DNA from: Cupriavidus sp.
GTDB taxonomy: Bacteria; Pseudomonadota; Gammaproteobacteria; Burkholderiales; Burkholderiaceae
Length of the DNA stretch: 64,000 nt
NCBI GenBank assembly: GCA_031181345.1
Contig: JAPSLC010000018.1
Coordinates: 18,926 to 82,925 of the forward strand
Reading direction: 5' to 3'
Shown here piece after piece: positions 19,368-30,022 of this stretch; within the stretch, counting starts at the first letter, position 1; each line of letters opens with the position of its first letter. Under the pieces are notes generated by a model, which saw only the letters and a program-made list of their open reading frames with translations, did no database searches and had not been told where the DNA came from. The translations under genes and the position numbers were made by a program.

Positions 19368-19385
19368 TATGCAACCAGTTGCATA
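19368..19385. promoter_or_regulatory. Palindromic operator candidate TATGCAACCAGTTGCATA upstream of the nitronate monooxygenase
   Basis: 8-bp arms with 2-nt centre, MarR/TetR-like geometry. Confidence 0.45.
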
Positions 19386-19555
19386 GTGAAGCGAAAGTTA
19401 GCACGGCCTTGGCGGGCTTTCAATAGCCGTTCCTGCCCCGCACGCGCGCTGTGACGCTTCCGCCGGGCGATTACCGTACGGTGCCCCGCATCCGCTGCGT
19501 GGGGGCGCGGTGGCGCCTTGTCTACAATGTGCCCAACGAATCAGCAGGAGTGCAG

Positions 19556-20575
19556 GTGAGCGATGATCCTCGACCGGTAGCCGGGAGCCGACGCGATCTG
19601 TTCGAAGGCAATCTGGCGGACTGGCATGCCGATCCCGAGCGGGCCTTCGACGGCTGGCTCGCCGTGCATGGCTTCGGCCATGGCACCGCGGTGGTCTATC
19701 GCGCGATGTGGGGCAAGCTGCTGCGCTGGTCGCGCGAGCACGGCGTCGCGCCCCTGTCGTGGTCGGCGGCGCAGATCGGCGCCTTTCTCGATGCCGAAGG
19801 GCTGCACAAGCGCCATCGCTATCGCTATACGCGGCTGATCGAGCGCGTCTTTCATTACCTGTCCCTGCAGCAGGCGGGCCTGCATAACCCCGGCAGCCAG
19901 GCGGTGCGCGCCCATCTGGCCGATGGCGACAACGATCCGACGCCCTTCCTGCTGCCCGCCGAGTGCGAGGCCCTGGTGGCGCGGGTACTGGAACCGGTCT
20001 GCCTGCCGGACCCGGATGCCACGCCCAGCCCGACCGCCTGGAAACGCGCGCGGGATATCGCCGTGGTGGCCGCGATGCTGGGCGGCGGTCTCAAGGTGGG
20101 CGAGGTGCGCGGGCTGCGGCTCGACAGCGTCGCGGCCGACGCCAGCGAACTGCGCCTGACCCGGACCGACAACGGCCGTACCTATCGCGCGCCGGTGTTC
20201 GACTTCGCCCGTCGCCCGTTGCTCGCCTGGCTGGCGGTGCGCGAGCTGGGCGGCACGCTCGGCACGCTCGTGTTCCCCGCCCAGCCGGCCGGAAGGCCGT
20301 TGCACGCCGCCTCGCTGTATCGCCGCGTCGAGCAGCTGCTGGACGAGGCCGGCGTGCTGGCCGGGCGTACCGAGCGCGCCTCGCCGCAGACGCTGCGCAA
20401 TACCTATGGCGCGCTGCACTTCGAAGCCGGCGCCGAGCCGGCGGCAGTCGCCCAGTATCTGGGCATGCGCGACCTGGAATCCGGCTGGCGGCTGCATGCC
20501 GCCTACATCGCCTGGCAGGCCCGCAGCGGCCAGGTGGCCGCCGCCGGGTCCGAATCGCCGGCCGGGTTACCATAA
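19556..20575 (+). CDS. Tyrosine recombinase/integrase-like protein with degenerate catalytic boxes (start approximate, GTG)
   Basis: Core-binding-like N-terminus, GGGLKVGEVRGLRLDSV (Arg I), SPQTLRNTYGALHFEAGAEPAAVAQYLGMRDLESGWRLHAAY (box II with HxxR and LGH altered). Confidence 0.75.
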   Translation: MSDDPRPVAGSRRDLFEGNLADWHADPERAFDGWLAVHGFGHGTAVVYRAMWGKLLRWSREHGVAPLSWSAAQIGAFLDAEGLHKRHRYRYTRLIERVFHYLSLQQAGLHNPGSQAVRAHLADGDNDPTPFLLPAECEALVARVLEPVCLPDPDATPSPTAWKRARDIAVVAAMLGGGLKVGEVRGLRLDSVAADASELRLTRTDNGRTYRAPVFDFARRPLLAWLAVRELGGTLGTLVFPAQPAGRPLHAASLYRRVEQLLDEAGVLAGRTERASPQTLRNTYGALHFEAGAEPAAVAQYLGMRDLESGWRLHAAYIAWQARSGQVAAAGSESPAGLP

Positions 20576-20630
20576 CGCCCCTGACCGTGGCGGCTCGGCG
20601 CCGTCCGCATTCTCAATCGACAAGTTCACG

Positions 20631-21650
20631 ATGCCAGACACTCTGCTGCTGACCGGTGCCACCGGCTATATCGCTTCGCATACCTGGGTTGCCCTGCTCG
20701 CGGCTGGCTACCACGTGGTCGGCCTGGACAACCTGTCCAACAGCAATCGCGCGGTGGTCGAGCGGATCGCCACCATTTCCGGCCAGACCCCGGATTTCGT
20801 CGAGGGCGATGTGCGCGATCGCGCGCTGCTGGACCGGCTGTTCGCCGAACGCAAGATCGGTGGCGCCATCCATTTCGCCGCGCTCAAGGCGGTCGGCGAA
20901 TCGGTGACGCAGCCGCTCGCCTACTACGACAACAATCTGAACGGCCTGCTGACGCTGTGCGCGGCGATGCAGGCGGCCGACGTCAAGACGCTGGTATTCA
21001 GCTCCTCGGCCACCGTCTACGGCAATCCGCATACGGTACCGATCCGCGAGGAATTTCCGCTGTCGGCGACCAATCCCTACGGCCAGACCAAGCTGATGGG
21101 CGAGCAGATCCTGCGCGACCTCGAGCGCGCCGATCCGCACTGGCGTATCGGCTATCTGCGCTATTTCAATCCGGTCGGCGCGCACGAAAGCGGACTGATC
21201 GGCGAGGACCCGGGCGGCGTGCCGAACAATCTGATGCCCTATGTGGCGCAGGTGGCGGCAGGCCGCCGGGAGCGGCTGATGGTGTTCGGCGGCGACTATC
21301 CGACCCCGGATGGCACCGGCGTGCGCGACTACATTCACGTCTGCGACCTGGCCGACGGCCATCTGGCGGCGCTGCGCTATTTGAACGAGCGCGGCGAGGG
21401 CATGACAGTCAATCTCGGAACCGGCCGCGGTTATAGCGTGCTGGAAGTGGTGCAGGCCTATCGGCGCGCCAGCGGCAAACCGATTCCGTATGAAATCGTC
21501 GCGCGCCGGCCCGGGGATATTGCCTCGTGCTATGCCGATCCGGCATTGGCGCAGCGGCTGCTCGGCTGGCAGGCCCGCCACGATCTGGACCGGATGTGCG
21601 CGGATTCGTGGCGCTGGCAGTCGATGAATCCCCTGGGGTTTGCGTCCTGA
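20631..21650 (+). CDS. galE: UDP-glucose 4-epimerase
   Basis: MPDTLLLTGATGYIASHTWVALLAAGYHVVGLDNLSNS...SSSATVYGNPHTVPIREEFPLSATNPYGQTKLMGEQIL. Confidence 0.95.
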   Translation: MPDTLLLTGATGYIASHTWVALLAAGYHVVGLDNLSNSNRAVVERIATISGQTPDFVEGDVRDRALLDRLFAERKIGGAIHFAALKAVGESVTQPLAYYDNNLNGLLTLCAAMQAADVKTLVFSSSATVYGNPHTVPIREEFPLSATNPYGQTKLMGEQILRDLERADPHWRIGYLRYFNPVGAHESGLIGEDPGGVPNNLMPYVAQVAAGRRERLMVFGGDYPTPDGTGVRDYIHVCDLADGHLAALRYLNERGEGMTVNLGTGRGYSVLEVVQAYRRASGKPIPYEIVARRPGDIASCYADPALAQRLLGWQARHDLDRMCADSWRWQSMNPLGFAS

Positions 21651-21725
21651 TTCGCGGGCGCGGCCGCCTGCAGCCGCCGACAGCGCAGGCGTGCAGCGAT
21701 GTCGGCGGTCGACGCGACCATGAAA

Positions 21726-21762
21726 AAACCGGGCCTTGAGAGGCCCGGTCTTTTTTTTATTG
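21726..21762 (+). terminator. Rho-independent terminator after galE
   Basis: AAAACCGGGCCTTGAGAGGCCCGGTCTTTTTTTT. Confidence 0.9.
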
Positions 21763-21842
21763 CGCCGCGGCGGCCGGGAATCCCGGCGCCGGACGGCGTG
21801 CTGGTGCCGCGACGCCGCCAGGCATCGCGGCAGGCGCTGCGT

Positions 21843-22148
21843 TTATCGCACCAGGAAGTCGTCGATCGATTTACCGGAGGCCAGCGCCTGGGTCAGCCAA
21901 CCCGGGCGCTTGCCGCGGCCCGTCCAGGTATTGCCGGCGCTGTCGCGGTAACGGACCGGGACTTTGCGTGCGGTTTTCTTGCTGGGTACCGCCTTGCTGC
22001 CAAAACCCAGATCTTCTGCGGTCAAGCCATATTCTTCGATTTTCTTGCGGATATCGTCGATTACCGCGGCTTGCTCTCGTGCCTTGATCTCTTCGGCTTG
22101 CTTCTGCAATTCGTTGATTTTCTGAACGATTTCCTGATAGGTTGCCAT
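21843..22148 (-). CDS. H-NS family nucleoid-associated protein
   Basis: MATYQEIVQKINELQKQAEEIKAREQ...VRYRDSAGNTWTGRGKRPGWLTQALASGKSIDDFLV. Confidence 0.92.
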   Translation of the reverse strand: MATYQEIVQKINELQKQAEEIKAREQAAVIDDIRKKIEEYGLTAEDLGFGSKAVPSKKTARKVPVRYRDSAGNTWTGRGKRPGWLTQALASGKSIDDFLVR

Positions 22149-22944
22149 TTTGAGACCTCTGATTACGGTGGGCGAGACGAACGGCATGAATTATAACGGC
22201 CTGGGTTAGCGATGCAAATGCCGGCGCAGGCGGAAACCGATTTTTGACAAAATCGATCACGAAACCTTTCAAGGTGAACTTTTTCTGCGCCACCGAGTCT
22301 CCGCCGGCCGTCTCTGAGCGCTTTGCGGACGATTGCCGCCTTGCCGGCATGCTTTGACCAGGGTGTTTGGCTGAGTCTTTCGTTTGCGGCTTTCGTTTTG
22401 AACAATATGGCGCGGTAAAACGGATGCGATGTTGCTGTCGTTGGGTTTCCATCGCCCGGCGGCGTCGTGTTCCACCATCCCTGCCGGCGCCCCCGCCGCC
22501 ATTGCGCGATTCAAGTAATCCCTGCCAGCGGTCGATATCCCCTCAGCATGGGCTGTCGCCCGGCGTGTTGGCGGGCTGTCCGCCGCTACTGATCGATCCG
22601 AGTCGTCCCATGTCCTTGCGTTGCTTTGTCCTGCCTTCGTCGTCGAATGCCTCTGCGCGGCTTGTCGCCAGCGCTGGCGAAGCCGGGCGCCGTACGCCCC
22701 CCAAGGGCGGCTTGCGTTGCAATAAGGTGACGCCGCATGCACTACGCGCGGTGGCTATGCTAACGTCCCGGGCGGTATCGAGTTCGTGGCCAACCGCAGC
22801 CGCGGTGCGCGCCGTGCGCCGCCGTCCCGCCCCACGATTTGCCGCGCTCGACGCGGTTCCGCAATACCCCGGGCTTACCGTCACCGGCCTCTGCGCCGGA
22901 GCCTGACGGCGCCACTCACGCATTCCGCAGCGCCCCCTTTCGAT

Positions 22945-24891
22945 ATGAGTTTTAGCGTTCTGCTGCTCGCCATCCTGCTCGGCATCGCCGTCGGCCTAGG
23001 CCTTCGCGCTGCCGGCCGCGGCCGCGATGGGACGGGATGGCCCGGCCGCATGAGGGCCCTGACTGCGGGACTGATGTCACAGGCGTCGGTCGGCCTGCCG
23101 GCCTGGGTCGTGCTGCTGTCCGGTTCGGTACCGGGATCGGCGGAGTGGTCGCAGGCGCTGGCCGCGCTGGCCGGCGGTATCGTGGCCACGGTGCTGACGC
23201 AATGGCTGCACCGCGCGCTGGCGTATTGGCGCGGTGCCGCGATGCTGGCCACGCTCGCCGGCGCGGGCGTGATTGCTGCGGCCGGGATCGGGCTCGGTCA
23301 CCAGTGCGGCGGCTCCACCTCGCGCACTGCCTGCATCGAGGCGATGAATCTGCTGCATCCGGCATGGTTCGGCCTCGGGCTGGCGGTGCTGGGCACGGCA
23401 GCGTTCGCGCTGTTGTCGGTGTCGGGCCGCCGCCCGGCGCCGCAGCGCGAACGCGACGCTCTGCTGCACGATGCCGGCGAGCCCGAGGGCGAGCGCAGCG
23501 GCGGCGCGCCGCCGGGTTTGCCGACGCGGATCGCGCGCCGGCTCAATGGCCGCATACCCGGCCGGCTGACGGTCCGCCCCGTGGGGCGCGGCCAGGCGAC
23601 GGTCGGGGAATACAGCGTGACCACCGACGTGCCGGATCGCGCCGCGTTCGCGCGCTGGCTCGACCAGTCGATCGCGCATGCGCGGCTGGCCGAGGCCAGC
23701 TGTGCGGTGCTGCTGATCCATATCGCCGACTTCCGGGAGGTCGACGAAGTCTTCGAGGTGCGCGCCGACGACATCCTCGCGCAGGACGCCAGCGTGCTGG
23801 CCCAGGCCGCGCTCGAACCGCACGATTTCCTGGCCCGCCTGGCGCGCGACGAGTTCGCGGTCGGCGTCCCGGCGCTGCTGAACTCGAATCGCGCGCACGA
23901 ACTCGGCTCACGCGTGCTGGCGTCGATCTCCGAATTCGTCACCGCGCGCGGCCTGCAGATGCAGATCGGCGTCAATATCGGCATCGCGGTCTACCCGCGC
24001 GACGCGCAGAGTTCGGAGGCGCTGATGCAGGCCGCGCGCGTCAGCCTGTCCGAGGCGCGCGAATCGGGCTCGAACCAGGTGCGCACCTTCAATTCCGCGG
24101 CGGGCGAGCGGGCGCGCCGCATGCGCGTGATCCGCCGCGATCTGTGGCTGGCGATCCAGGACGACGGCCTGTCGCTCGAATACCAGCCCAAGTTCGACGT
24201 CGACGCGCATACCGTGGTGGGTGCCGAGGCGCTGTGCCGCTGGCGCCATCCCACGCTCGGCGCGGTCAATCCGGCCGAATTCATCATGGTGGCCGAGCAG
24301 TCCGGGCAGATCGACAAGCTCGACGACTGGGTCATCGCCAACGTCTGCCGGCAGGTGCGCGAGTGGCAGGACGCCGGCCTGCCGGTGGTTCCGGTCGCCA
24401 TCAACGTGTCCGGGCTGCGTTTTGCCAGCCGCGATTTCCCGCAGTATCTGCTCGAGCAGATCCATCAGCACGACATTCCGCCGTCGGCGATCACGCTCGA
24501 GATCACCGAGACGGCGGCGATGAAGGACATCGCGCAATCGCTCGAGACGCTGGCCGAACTGCAGGCGCTGGGCATCCACGTCGCGCTGGACGACTTCGGC
24601 AGCGGCTATTCCAGCCTGGGCTATCTGAAGCGGCTGCGGGTCGGCACGCTGAAGATCGACCGCACGCTAATCGGCGGGCTGGAGTCGGACCCGCAGGGGC
24701 GCGCCATCGTCGGCTCGATGGTGGCGCTGGCGCACGAGTTGCGCATGCGGGTGGTGGCCGAAGGCGTCGAATCGCAGGCCCAGCTCGACATCCTGGCGCG
24801 CATGGGCTGCGACGAAGTCCAGGGCTATCTGCTGGCCCGCCCGATGGAAGCGAGCGCCTTCGCCGGCCTGCTGTCCAGCCCACGCCGCTGA
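22945..24891 (+). CDS. Membrane-anchored GGDEF(degenerate)-EAL cyclic-di-GMP phosphodiesterase
   Basis: N-terminal TM segments; GGDEF position reads LARDEF; EAL domain VVGAEALCRWRHPTLG, DDFGSGYSSLGYLKRL, VAEGVESQAQLD. Confidence 0.9.
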   Translation: MSFSVLLLAILLGIAVGLGLRAAGRGRDGTGWPGRMRALTAGLMSQASVGLPAWVVLLSGSVPGSAEWSQALAALAGGIVATVLTQWLHRALAYWRGAAMLATLAGAGVIAAAGIGLGHQCGGSTSRTACIEAMNLLHPAWFGLGLAVLGTAAFALLSVSGRRPAPQRERDALLHDAGEPEGERSGGAPPGLPTRIARRLNGRIPGRLTVRPVGRGQATVGEYSVTTDVPDRAAFARWLDQSIAHARLAEASCAVLLIHIADFREVDEVFEVRADDILAQDASVLAQAALEPHDFLARLARDEFAVGVPALLNSNRAHELGSRVLASISEFVTARGLQMQIGVNIGIAVYPRDAQSSEALMQAARVSLSEARESGSNQVRTFNSAAGERARRMRVIRRDLWLAIQDDGLSLEYQPKFDVDAHTVVGAEALCRWRHPTLGAVNPAEFIMVAEQSGQIDKLDDWVIANVCRQVREWQDAGLPVVPVAINVSGLRFASRDFPQYLLEQIHQHDIPPSAITLEITETAAMKDIAQSLETLAELQALGIHVALDDFGSGYSSLGYLKRLRVGTLKIDRTLIGGLESDPQGRAIVGSMVALAHELRMRVVAEGVESQAQLDILARMGCDEVQGYLLARPMEASAFAGLLSSPRR

Positions 24892-24932
24892 ACCCCCCGC
24901 CGAACACACCCCACGCCACGAACGCCCGGCGC

Positions 24933-24960
24933 TAAAGGAAGCGCGCTTGCCCGCCGATAA
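24933..24960 (+). promoter_or_regulatory. Predicted FliA (sigma28) promoter TAAAGGAA-N12-GCCGATAA
   Basis: -10 matches consensus GCCGATAA exactly; TAAAG -35; about 160 nt upstream of the cheY-like/cheW/aer genes. Confidence 0.6.
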
Positions 24961-25122
24961 GTCTGGCTGGCGCACAGCGCCGCGGTATGGGGCCCATCCG
25001 GGTCCGATATGGCGGCACGCGCCGCAGCGATGCGCCGGCAGGGGCCGGCGCCGACCAGCACAGAACGCGGATCGCCCCACGCCGCCAGCCGGCCGATCCG
25101 CCGCCGTTTCGAGGTAGCCGCC

Positions 25123-25518
25123 ATGCCAGCTCAACGCATTCTTGTCGTCGACGATTCGCCTTCCCTGCGTCGCATGATCGCCGCCTGCCTGCGCGCCGGC
25201 GGCTACGACGTCGCCGAGGCAGCCGACGGCGACGAAGCGCACGCGGCCGCCGAGGCCGCACCGCAGGCGCAGCCGTTCGGCATGCTGGTTACCGATCAGG
25301 TGATGCCCGGCATGGACGGCCTGACGCTGATCCGCCGGCTGCGCGCCACGCCGCGCTACGCCGCGATGCCGATCCTGATGCTGACGACCGAGGCCGATGG
25401 CCAGATCCGCGCCCAGGCCCGCGAGGCGGGGGCCAGCGGTTTCCTGCCCAAGCCCTTCGATCCCGACCAGCTGATGCAATCGGTCGCCGCGCTGCTGTCC
25501 CCCTCCGAAGAGGGGTAA
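25123..25518 (+). CDS. CheY-like single-domain response regulator
   Basis: MPAQRILVVDDSPSLRRMIAACLRAGGYDVAEAADG...VTDQVMPGMDGLTLIRRL...PKPFDP. Confidence 0.92.
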   Translation: MPAQRILVVDDSPSLRRMIAACLRAGGYDVAEAADGDEAHAAAEAAPQAQPFGMLVTDQVMPGMDGLTLIRRLRATPRYAAMPILMLTTEADGQIRAQAREAGASGFLPKPFDPDQLMQSVAALLSPSEEG

Positions 25519-25772
25519 TGTCCGGCCGCTTGCGGCCCTTCAGTCGCGCATCGGAAGTGCCGATAACCAGCAAGGGGCGAGGCGCGCCGTTCGCGGGCGC
25601 CGTTGGAGCCGCGCCATCGCGGTGCCATCGCCATGCAGTGGACAAGGCAGTCGCCACGCAGTCGCCACGCAGCTAGCAGTTGCCAGCAGTTGCCAATAAA
25701 GGCGGTCGGGCCGGGTGGGGTGCACTTCGCCAGCGTGCAACGACGGCCACCACAGGGGAGCGGGAGCGCAAG

Positions 25773-26255
25773 ATGAACGTCAGCAGCAAGACCGAAGGAA
25801 GCGGCGAGGAGTTCCTCGCTTTCACGCTGGGCCGCGAGGAATACGGCGTCGACATCCTCAAGGTGCAGGAAATCCGCGGCTACGAGGCGGTCACGCAGAT
25901 CGCCAACGCGCCGGCCTATCTGAAAGGCGTGATCAACCTGCGCGGCATCATCGTGCCGATCGTCGACCTGCGCATCAAGTTCCAGCAGCAGAAGGTCAGC
26001 TACGACCAGTACACGGTCGTCATCATCGTCGACCTGAACCATCGCACCACCGGCATCGTCGTCGACGGCGTCTCCGACGTGCTGACGCTGACTCCCGCCC
26101 AGATCAAGCCCACGCCGCAGTTCTCCGGCAACCTCGACACCGAATACATCCGCGGCCTGGGCTCGGTCGAGGACCGCATGCTGATCCTGGTCGATATCGA
26201 GAAATTGCTGGCGACCGAGGAACTGGCCGCGATCGAAGCCGCCGCGGCGGCCTGA
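25773..26255 (+). CDS. cheW: Chemotaxis coupling protein CheW
   Basis: [59 protein letters not shown]. Confidence 0.93.
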   Translation: MNVSSKTEGSGEEFLAFTLGREEYGVDILKVQEIRGYEAVTQIANAPAYLKGVINLRGIIVPIVDLRIKFQQQKVSYDQYTVVIIVDLNHRTTGIVVDGVSDVLTLTPAQIKPTPQFSGNLDTEYIRGLGSVEDRMLILVDIEKLLATEELAAIEAAAAA

Positions 26256-26291
26256 CGCACCGCCCCCGAACGAATCCAGCAGCACAACGTC

Positions 26292-27947
26292 ATGAGAAAC
26301 AACCAGCCTGTCACCGCGCGCGAATACAAGCTCGCGCCGAACGATTACCTGATCTCGCGCACCGACCTGAAGGGGCGCATCACCTTCGCCAACCGCGCGT
26401 TCATCGAGGTCAGCGGCTTTACCGCCGAGGAACTGCTCGGCGCCCCGCACAATCTGGTACGCCATCCCGACATGCCGCCCGAGGCCTTCGAGGATCTGTG
26501 GCGCACGCTGCAGGCGGGCCGTTCCTGGGTCGGGCTGGTCAAGAACCGCCGCAAGAACGGCGATTACTACTGGGTCAGCGCAACGGTGACCCCGACCCGC
26601 GTCGACGGACAGACCGTCGGCTATACCTCGGTGCGTTCGATGGCGAGCGCCGAGCAGATCGAAGCGGCGCAGGCCGCTTATGCGCGCATTCGCTCGGGCA
26701 ACGGCGGGGGCATCCGCATCCGCGAGGGCGTGGTGGTCCGCCGCGGGCCGCTGGGCTGGATCGACGGACTGCGCCGGCTGGGTCTGCGCGGCCGCATCAT
26801 GTTGTCGCAGGGCGTGGGCCTCGCGTGGTTCCTCGCCGCGCTGGTCGCGTTCGAGCTGCTGGCCGAGCCGCAGACACGCGCGGCACTGCGGCCGTGGCTG
26901 TGGGGCGGCTTCGTGCTGGCCGGCCTGTCGGCGATGGCCACCGGCGCGGCGCTGCTGGCCATGGTGCATCGGCCGATGCGCGAGATGCTGGACTTCGCGC
27001 TGCGTCTGGGCGCCGGCGATCTGGCCACGCGCTACGAGTTCTCCAGCAACGACGAGATCGGCGCGCTAGCCAGGGCGATGCAGACCATGCAGCGCAGCCT
27101 GCTGTCGGTCGTTCATGAAATCCAGGAAGGCATGAGCGCCATCGCCACCGCGACGCGCCAGGTGGCCGCCGGCAACAACGACCTGTCGCAGCGTACCGAG
27201 CAGCAGGCCGCTTCGCTGGAAGAAACGGCCTCGAGCATGGAAGAGCTGACCGGCACGGTGCGCCAGAACGCGGACAACGCGCGCCAGGCCAGCGGCCTGG
27301 CGGCCAACGCCTCCGAGACCGCGGTCAAGGGCGGCGAGGTGGTCGGCCGCGTGGTGCAGACCATGGACGAGATCAACGGTGCGTCGAAGAAGATCGTCGA
27401 CATCATCGGCGTGATCGAAGGCATCGCTTTCCAGACCAACATCCTGGCGCTGAATGCGGCGGTGGAAGCGGCGCGTGCCGGCGAGCAGGGCCGCGGCTTC
27501 GCGGTGGTGGCCGGCGAGGTGCGCAGCCTGGCGCAGCGCAGCGCGAACGCGGCCAAGGAAATCAAGGGCCTGATCGGCGATACGGTGGCCCGCGTGGACA
27601 ACGGCTCGGCGCTGGTGGGCCAGGCGGGGCAGACCATGGGCGAGATCGTGCAGGCGGTCAAGCGCGTGACCGACATCATGGGCGAGATCAGCGCGGCGTC
27701 GGCCGAGCAGAGCTCGGGCATCGAGCAGGTGAACCAGGCGGTGGCGCAGATGGACGAGGTCACGCAGCAGAATGCGGCGCTGGTCGAGCAGGCCGCGGCC
27801 GCGGCGGGGTCGCTGGAAGACCAGGCCGCGCGGCTGCGCGACGCGGTCTCCGTGTTCCGCGTCAGCCTGAACGCCGAACCGCGTCCGATGCGTCCGCGCG
27901 CCGCATCGGCGCAGGAGGGCGCGGCCCCGCGGCTGGCGCGCGCGTGA
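26292..27947 (+). CDS. Aer-like PAS-containing methyl-accepting chemotaxis protein
   Basis: [54 protein letters not shown] signalling domain [50 protein letters not shown]. Confidence 0.93.
   Translation: MRNNQPVTAREYKLAPNDYLISRTDLKGRITFANRAFIEVSGFTAEELLGAPHNLVRHPDMPPEAFEDLWRTLQAGRSWVGLVKNRRKNGDYYWVSATVTPTRVDGQTVGYTSVRSMASAEQIEAAQAAYARIRSGNGGGIRIREGVVVRRGPLGWIDGLRRLGLRGRIMLSQGVGLAWFLAALVAFELLAEPQTRAALRPWLWGGFVLAGLSAMATGAALLAMVHRPMREMLDFALRLGAGDLATRYEFSSNDEIGALARAMQTMQRSLLSVVHEIQEGMSAIATATRQVAAGNNDLSQRTEQQAASLEETASSMEELTGTVRQNADNARQASGLAANASETAVKGGEVVGRVVQTMDEINGASKKIVDIIGVIEGIAFQTNILALNAAVEAARAGEQGRGFAVVAGEVRSLAQRSANAAKEIKGLIGDTVARVDNGSALVGQAGQTMGEIVQAVKRVTDIMGEISAASAEQSSGIEQVNQAVAQMDEVTQQNAALVEQAAAAAGSLEDQAARLRDAVSVFRVSLNAEPRPMRPRAASAQEGAAPRLARA
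27165..27772 (+). repeat. Perfect 608-bp direct repeat, copy 1 (MCP signalling domain of the aer-like gene)
   Basis: Read-through comparison with 29008-29615 shows no mismatch. Confidence 0.9.
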
Positions 27948-28139
27948 AGGGTATCGATGGGTGCCCGATAGGCGCCTGAAAGGGGATTGACGGCGAGCGC
28001 CGCAGGGGCCCTGGTCTCAATCGAAGCACGGACAGCAGCATCACCCGGCATTACAACAAGCCGGCAAGCGCGGCGCCCCGATCCGATGATCGGCGCCGCA
28101 ATCCGGCCGGACGGTCATCCAGAAGAAGAGGTAGTTCTC

Positions 28140-29963
28140 ATGCAATGGTTCAAGCAACTGCGAGTCGCGACGAAGCTGGTCGTTGGCTTTCTGATCGTTT
28201 CCGTCATCGGCATGGCGATGGGCCTGCTGGGGGTGGTCAATATGGGCCGGATGACCGAGTGGACCAGCCGGATCTACAACACCGACTTGCAGGCGCTGAA
28301 GGCCGTGCAGGACGCCAACATCAATCTGCTGTACGCCAGCCGCGCGCAGATCGCGCTGCTGTCGGCCTCGACGATGGGCGAACGCACCACCGAGAAGACG
28401 CTGATCGAGAAGTCGTTCGGCACCGCCGAAGAGCGCATCAAGCAGGCGCGCGGCTCCTTCCAGACCGAGCAGGGCAAGGCGCTGATCAAGCAGTTCGACA
28501 CGATGCTGCCGGCCTATCGCGACCGCATGACGAAGTACATCGAGCTGGTCTCGCGCCAGCCGCTCGATACCTCGCAGTTCGAGAGCCAGGTCTTCGAGGA
28601 GAGCACCGCCCTGCTGAAGGACGGCCATGCGATCGAAGAGCTGATGTTCAACATGGTCAAGCGCCGCGACGCCGGTGCCCGCGCCAACATGGAAGAAGCG
28701 CAGGGCGTCTATGAGAGCTCGCGCCTGTGGATGCTGGCGCTGGTGCTCGGCGGCCTGGCGGTGTCGCTGCTGCTCGGCGTGCTGCTGGCCCGCGCGCTGT
28801 CGCGCCAACTGGGCGGCGAGCCGGCCTACGCGGCCTCGATTGCATCGCGCATCGCCGACGGCGACTTCTCGACCGAGATCAAGCTGCGCGCCGGCGACCG
28901 CGGCAGCATGCTGTACGCAATGAAGCAGATGCAGCTGCAGCTGTCGGGCATGGTGCAGGAGTTCAAGACGGCGGCCGAGTCGATCGCCTCGGCCTCGCGT
29001 GAAATCGCCGCCGGCAACAACGACCTGTCGCAGCGTACCGAGCAGCAGGCCGCTTCGCTGGAAGAAACGGCCTCGAGCATGGAAGAGCTGACCGGCACGG
29101 TGCGCCAGAACGCGGACAACGCGCGCCAGGCCAGCGGCCTGGCGGCCAACGCCTCCGAGACCGCGGTCAAGGGCGGCGAGGTGGTCGGCCGCGTGGTGCA
29201 GACCATGGACGAGATCAACGGTGCGTCGAAGAAGATCGTCGACATCATCGGCGTGATCGAAGGCATCGCTTTCCAGACCAACATCCTGGCGCTGAATGCG
29301 GCGGTGGAAGCGGCGCGTGCCGGCGAGCAGGGCCGCGGCTTCGCGGTGGTGGCCGGCGAGGTGCGCAGCCTGGCGCAGCGCAGCGCGAACGCGGCCAAGG
29401 AAATCAAGGGCCTGATCGGCGATACGGTGGCCCGCGTGGACAACGGCTCGGCGCTGGTGGGCCAGGCGGGGCAGACCATGGGCGAGATCGTGCAGGCGGT
29501 CAAGCGCGTGACCGACATCATGGGCGAGATCAGCGCGGCGTCGGCCGAGCAGAGCTCGGGCATCGAGCAGGTGAACCAGGCGGTGGCGCAGATGGACGAG
29601 GTCACGCAGCAGAACGCGGCGCTGGTCGAGCAGGCCGCGGCCGCGGCCGGTTCGCTGGAAGACCAGGCTGCGCGGCTGCAGGCGTCGCTGGCCCGCTTCC
29701 GTCTGGCCGCCGACGAGCTGTTCGCCCCGTCGCTGCAGGCGCCGTCGGTTGCCAAGCCGATCGCGGCGGCGCCGGCGGCATCGGGTGCACAGGCCGCCAG
29801 CCGCCACGATGAGCCCGCTACGACCGACCGTGCCGATCGCACCGACCGTGCCGAGCCGGCTCCGGCCAAGTCCGCCCCGCGCCTGCCCGGCCGTCCGGCG
29901 CCCCGCGCCGCGACTGCCGCTGCCGCCACCGCCGGTGCCGACAGCGACTGGAGCGCCTTCTGA
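28140..29963 (+). CDS. Methyl-accepting chemotaxis protein
   Basis: [38 protein letters not shown] (TM1, 4HB ligand domain), HAMP, MCP signalling domain. Confidence 0.94.
   Translation: MQWFKQLRVATKLVVGFLIVSVIGMAMGLLGVVNMGRMTEWTSRIYNTDLQALKAVQDANINLLYASRAQIALLSASTMGERTTEKTLIEKSFGTAEERIKQARGSFQTEQGKALIKQFDTMLPAYRDRMTKYIELVSRQPLDTSQFESQVFEESTALLKDGHAIEELMFNMVKRRDAGARANMEEAQGVYESSRLWMLALVLGGLAVSLLLGVLLARALSRQLGGEPAYAASIASRIADGDFSTEIKLRAGDRGSMLYAMKQMQLQLSGMVQEFKTAAESIASASREIAAGNNDLSQRTEQQAASLEETASSMEELTGTVRQNADNARQASGLAANASETAVKGGEVVGRVVQTMDEINGASKKIVDIIGVIEGIAFQTNILALNAAVEAARAGEQGRGFAVVAGEVRSLAQRSANAAKEIKGLIGDTVARVDNGSALVGQAGQTMGEIVQAVKRVTDIMGEISAASAEQSSGIEQVNQAVAQMDEVTQQNAALVEQAAAAAGSLEDQAARLQASLARFRLAADELFAPSLQAPSVAKPIAAAPAASGAQAASRHDEPATTDRADRTDRAEPAPAKSAPRLPGRPAPRAATAAAATAGADSDWSAF
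29008..29615 (+). repeat. Perfect 608-bp direct repeat, copy 2 (MCP signalling domain of the MCP gene)
   Basis: Offset 1843 bp from copy 1; identical until 27773T/29616C. Confidence 0.9.
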
Positions 29964-30022
29964 ACACCCGCCGCGGCGGGGCGGGCGCGGCCGGCATGGC
30001 GCGCCCCCGACCATGACCGACG

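Noticed and set aside
22150-22940. Possible genes in the 800-bp gap between the H-NS-like gene and the EAL gene (e.g. 22269..22742 minus, 22367..22906 plus)
   Set aside because: Overlapping frames on both strands with Arg/Ala/Ser-biased composition and no motif or clear RBS; not supportable.
28041-30014. 657-aa minus-strand ORF
   Set aside because: Antisense shadow of the MCP gene; no recognisable motif.
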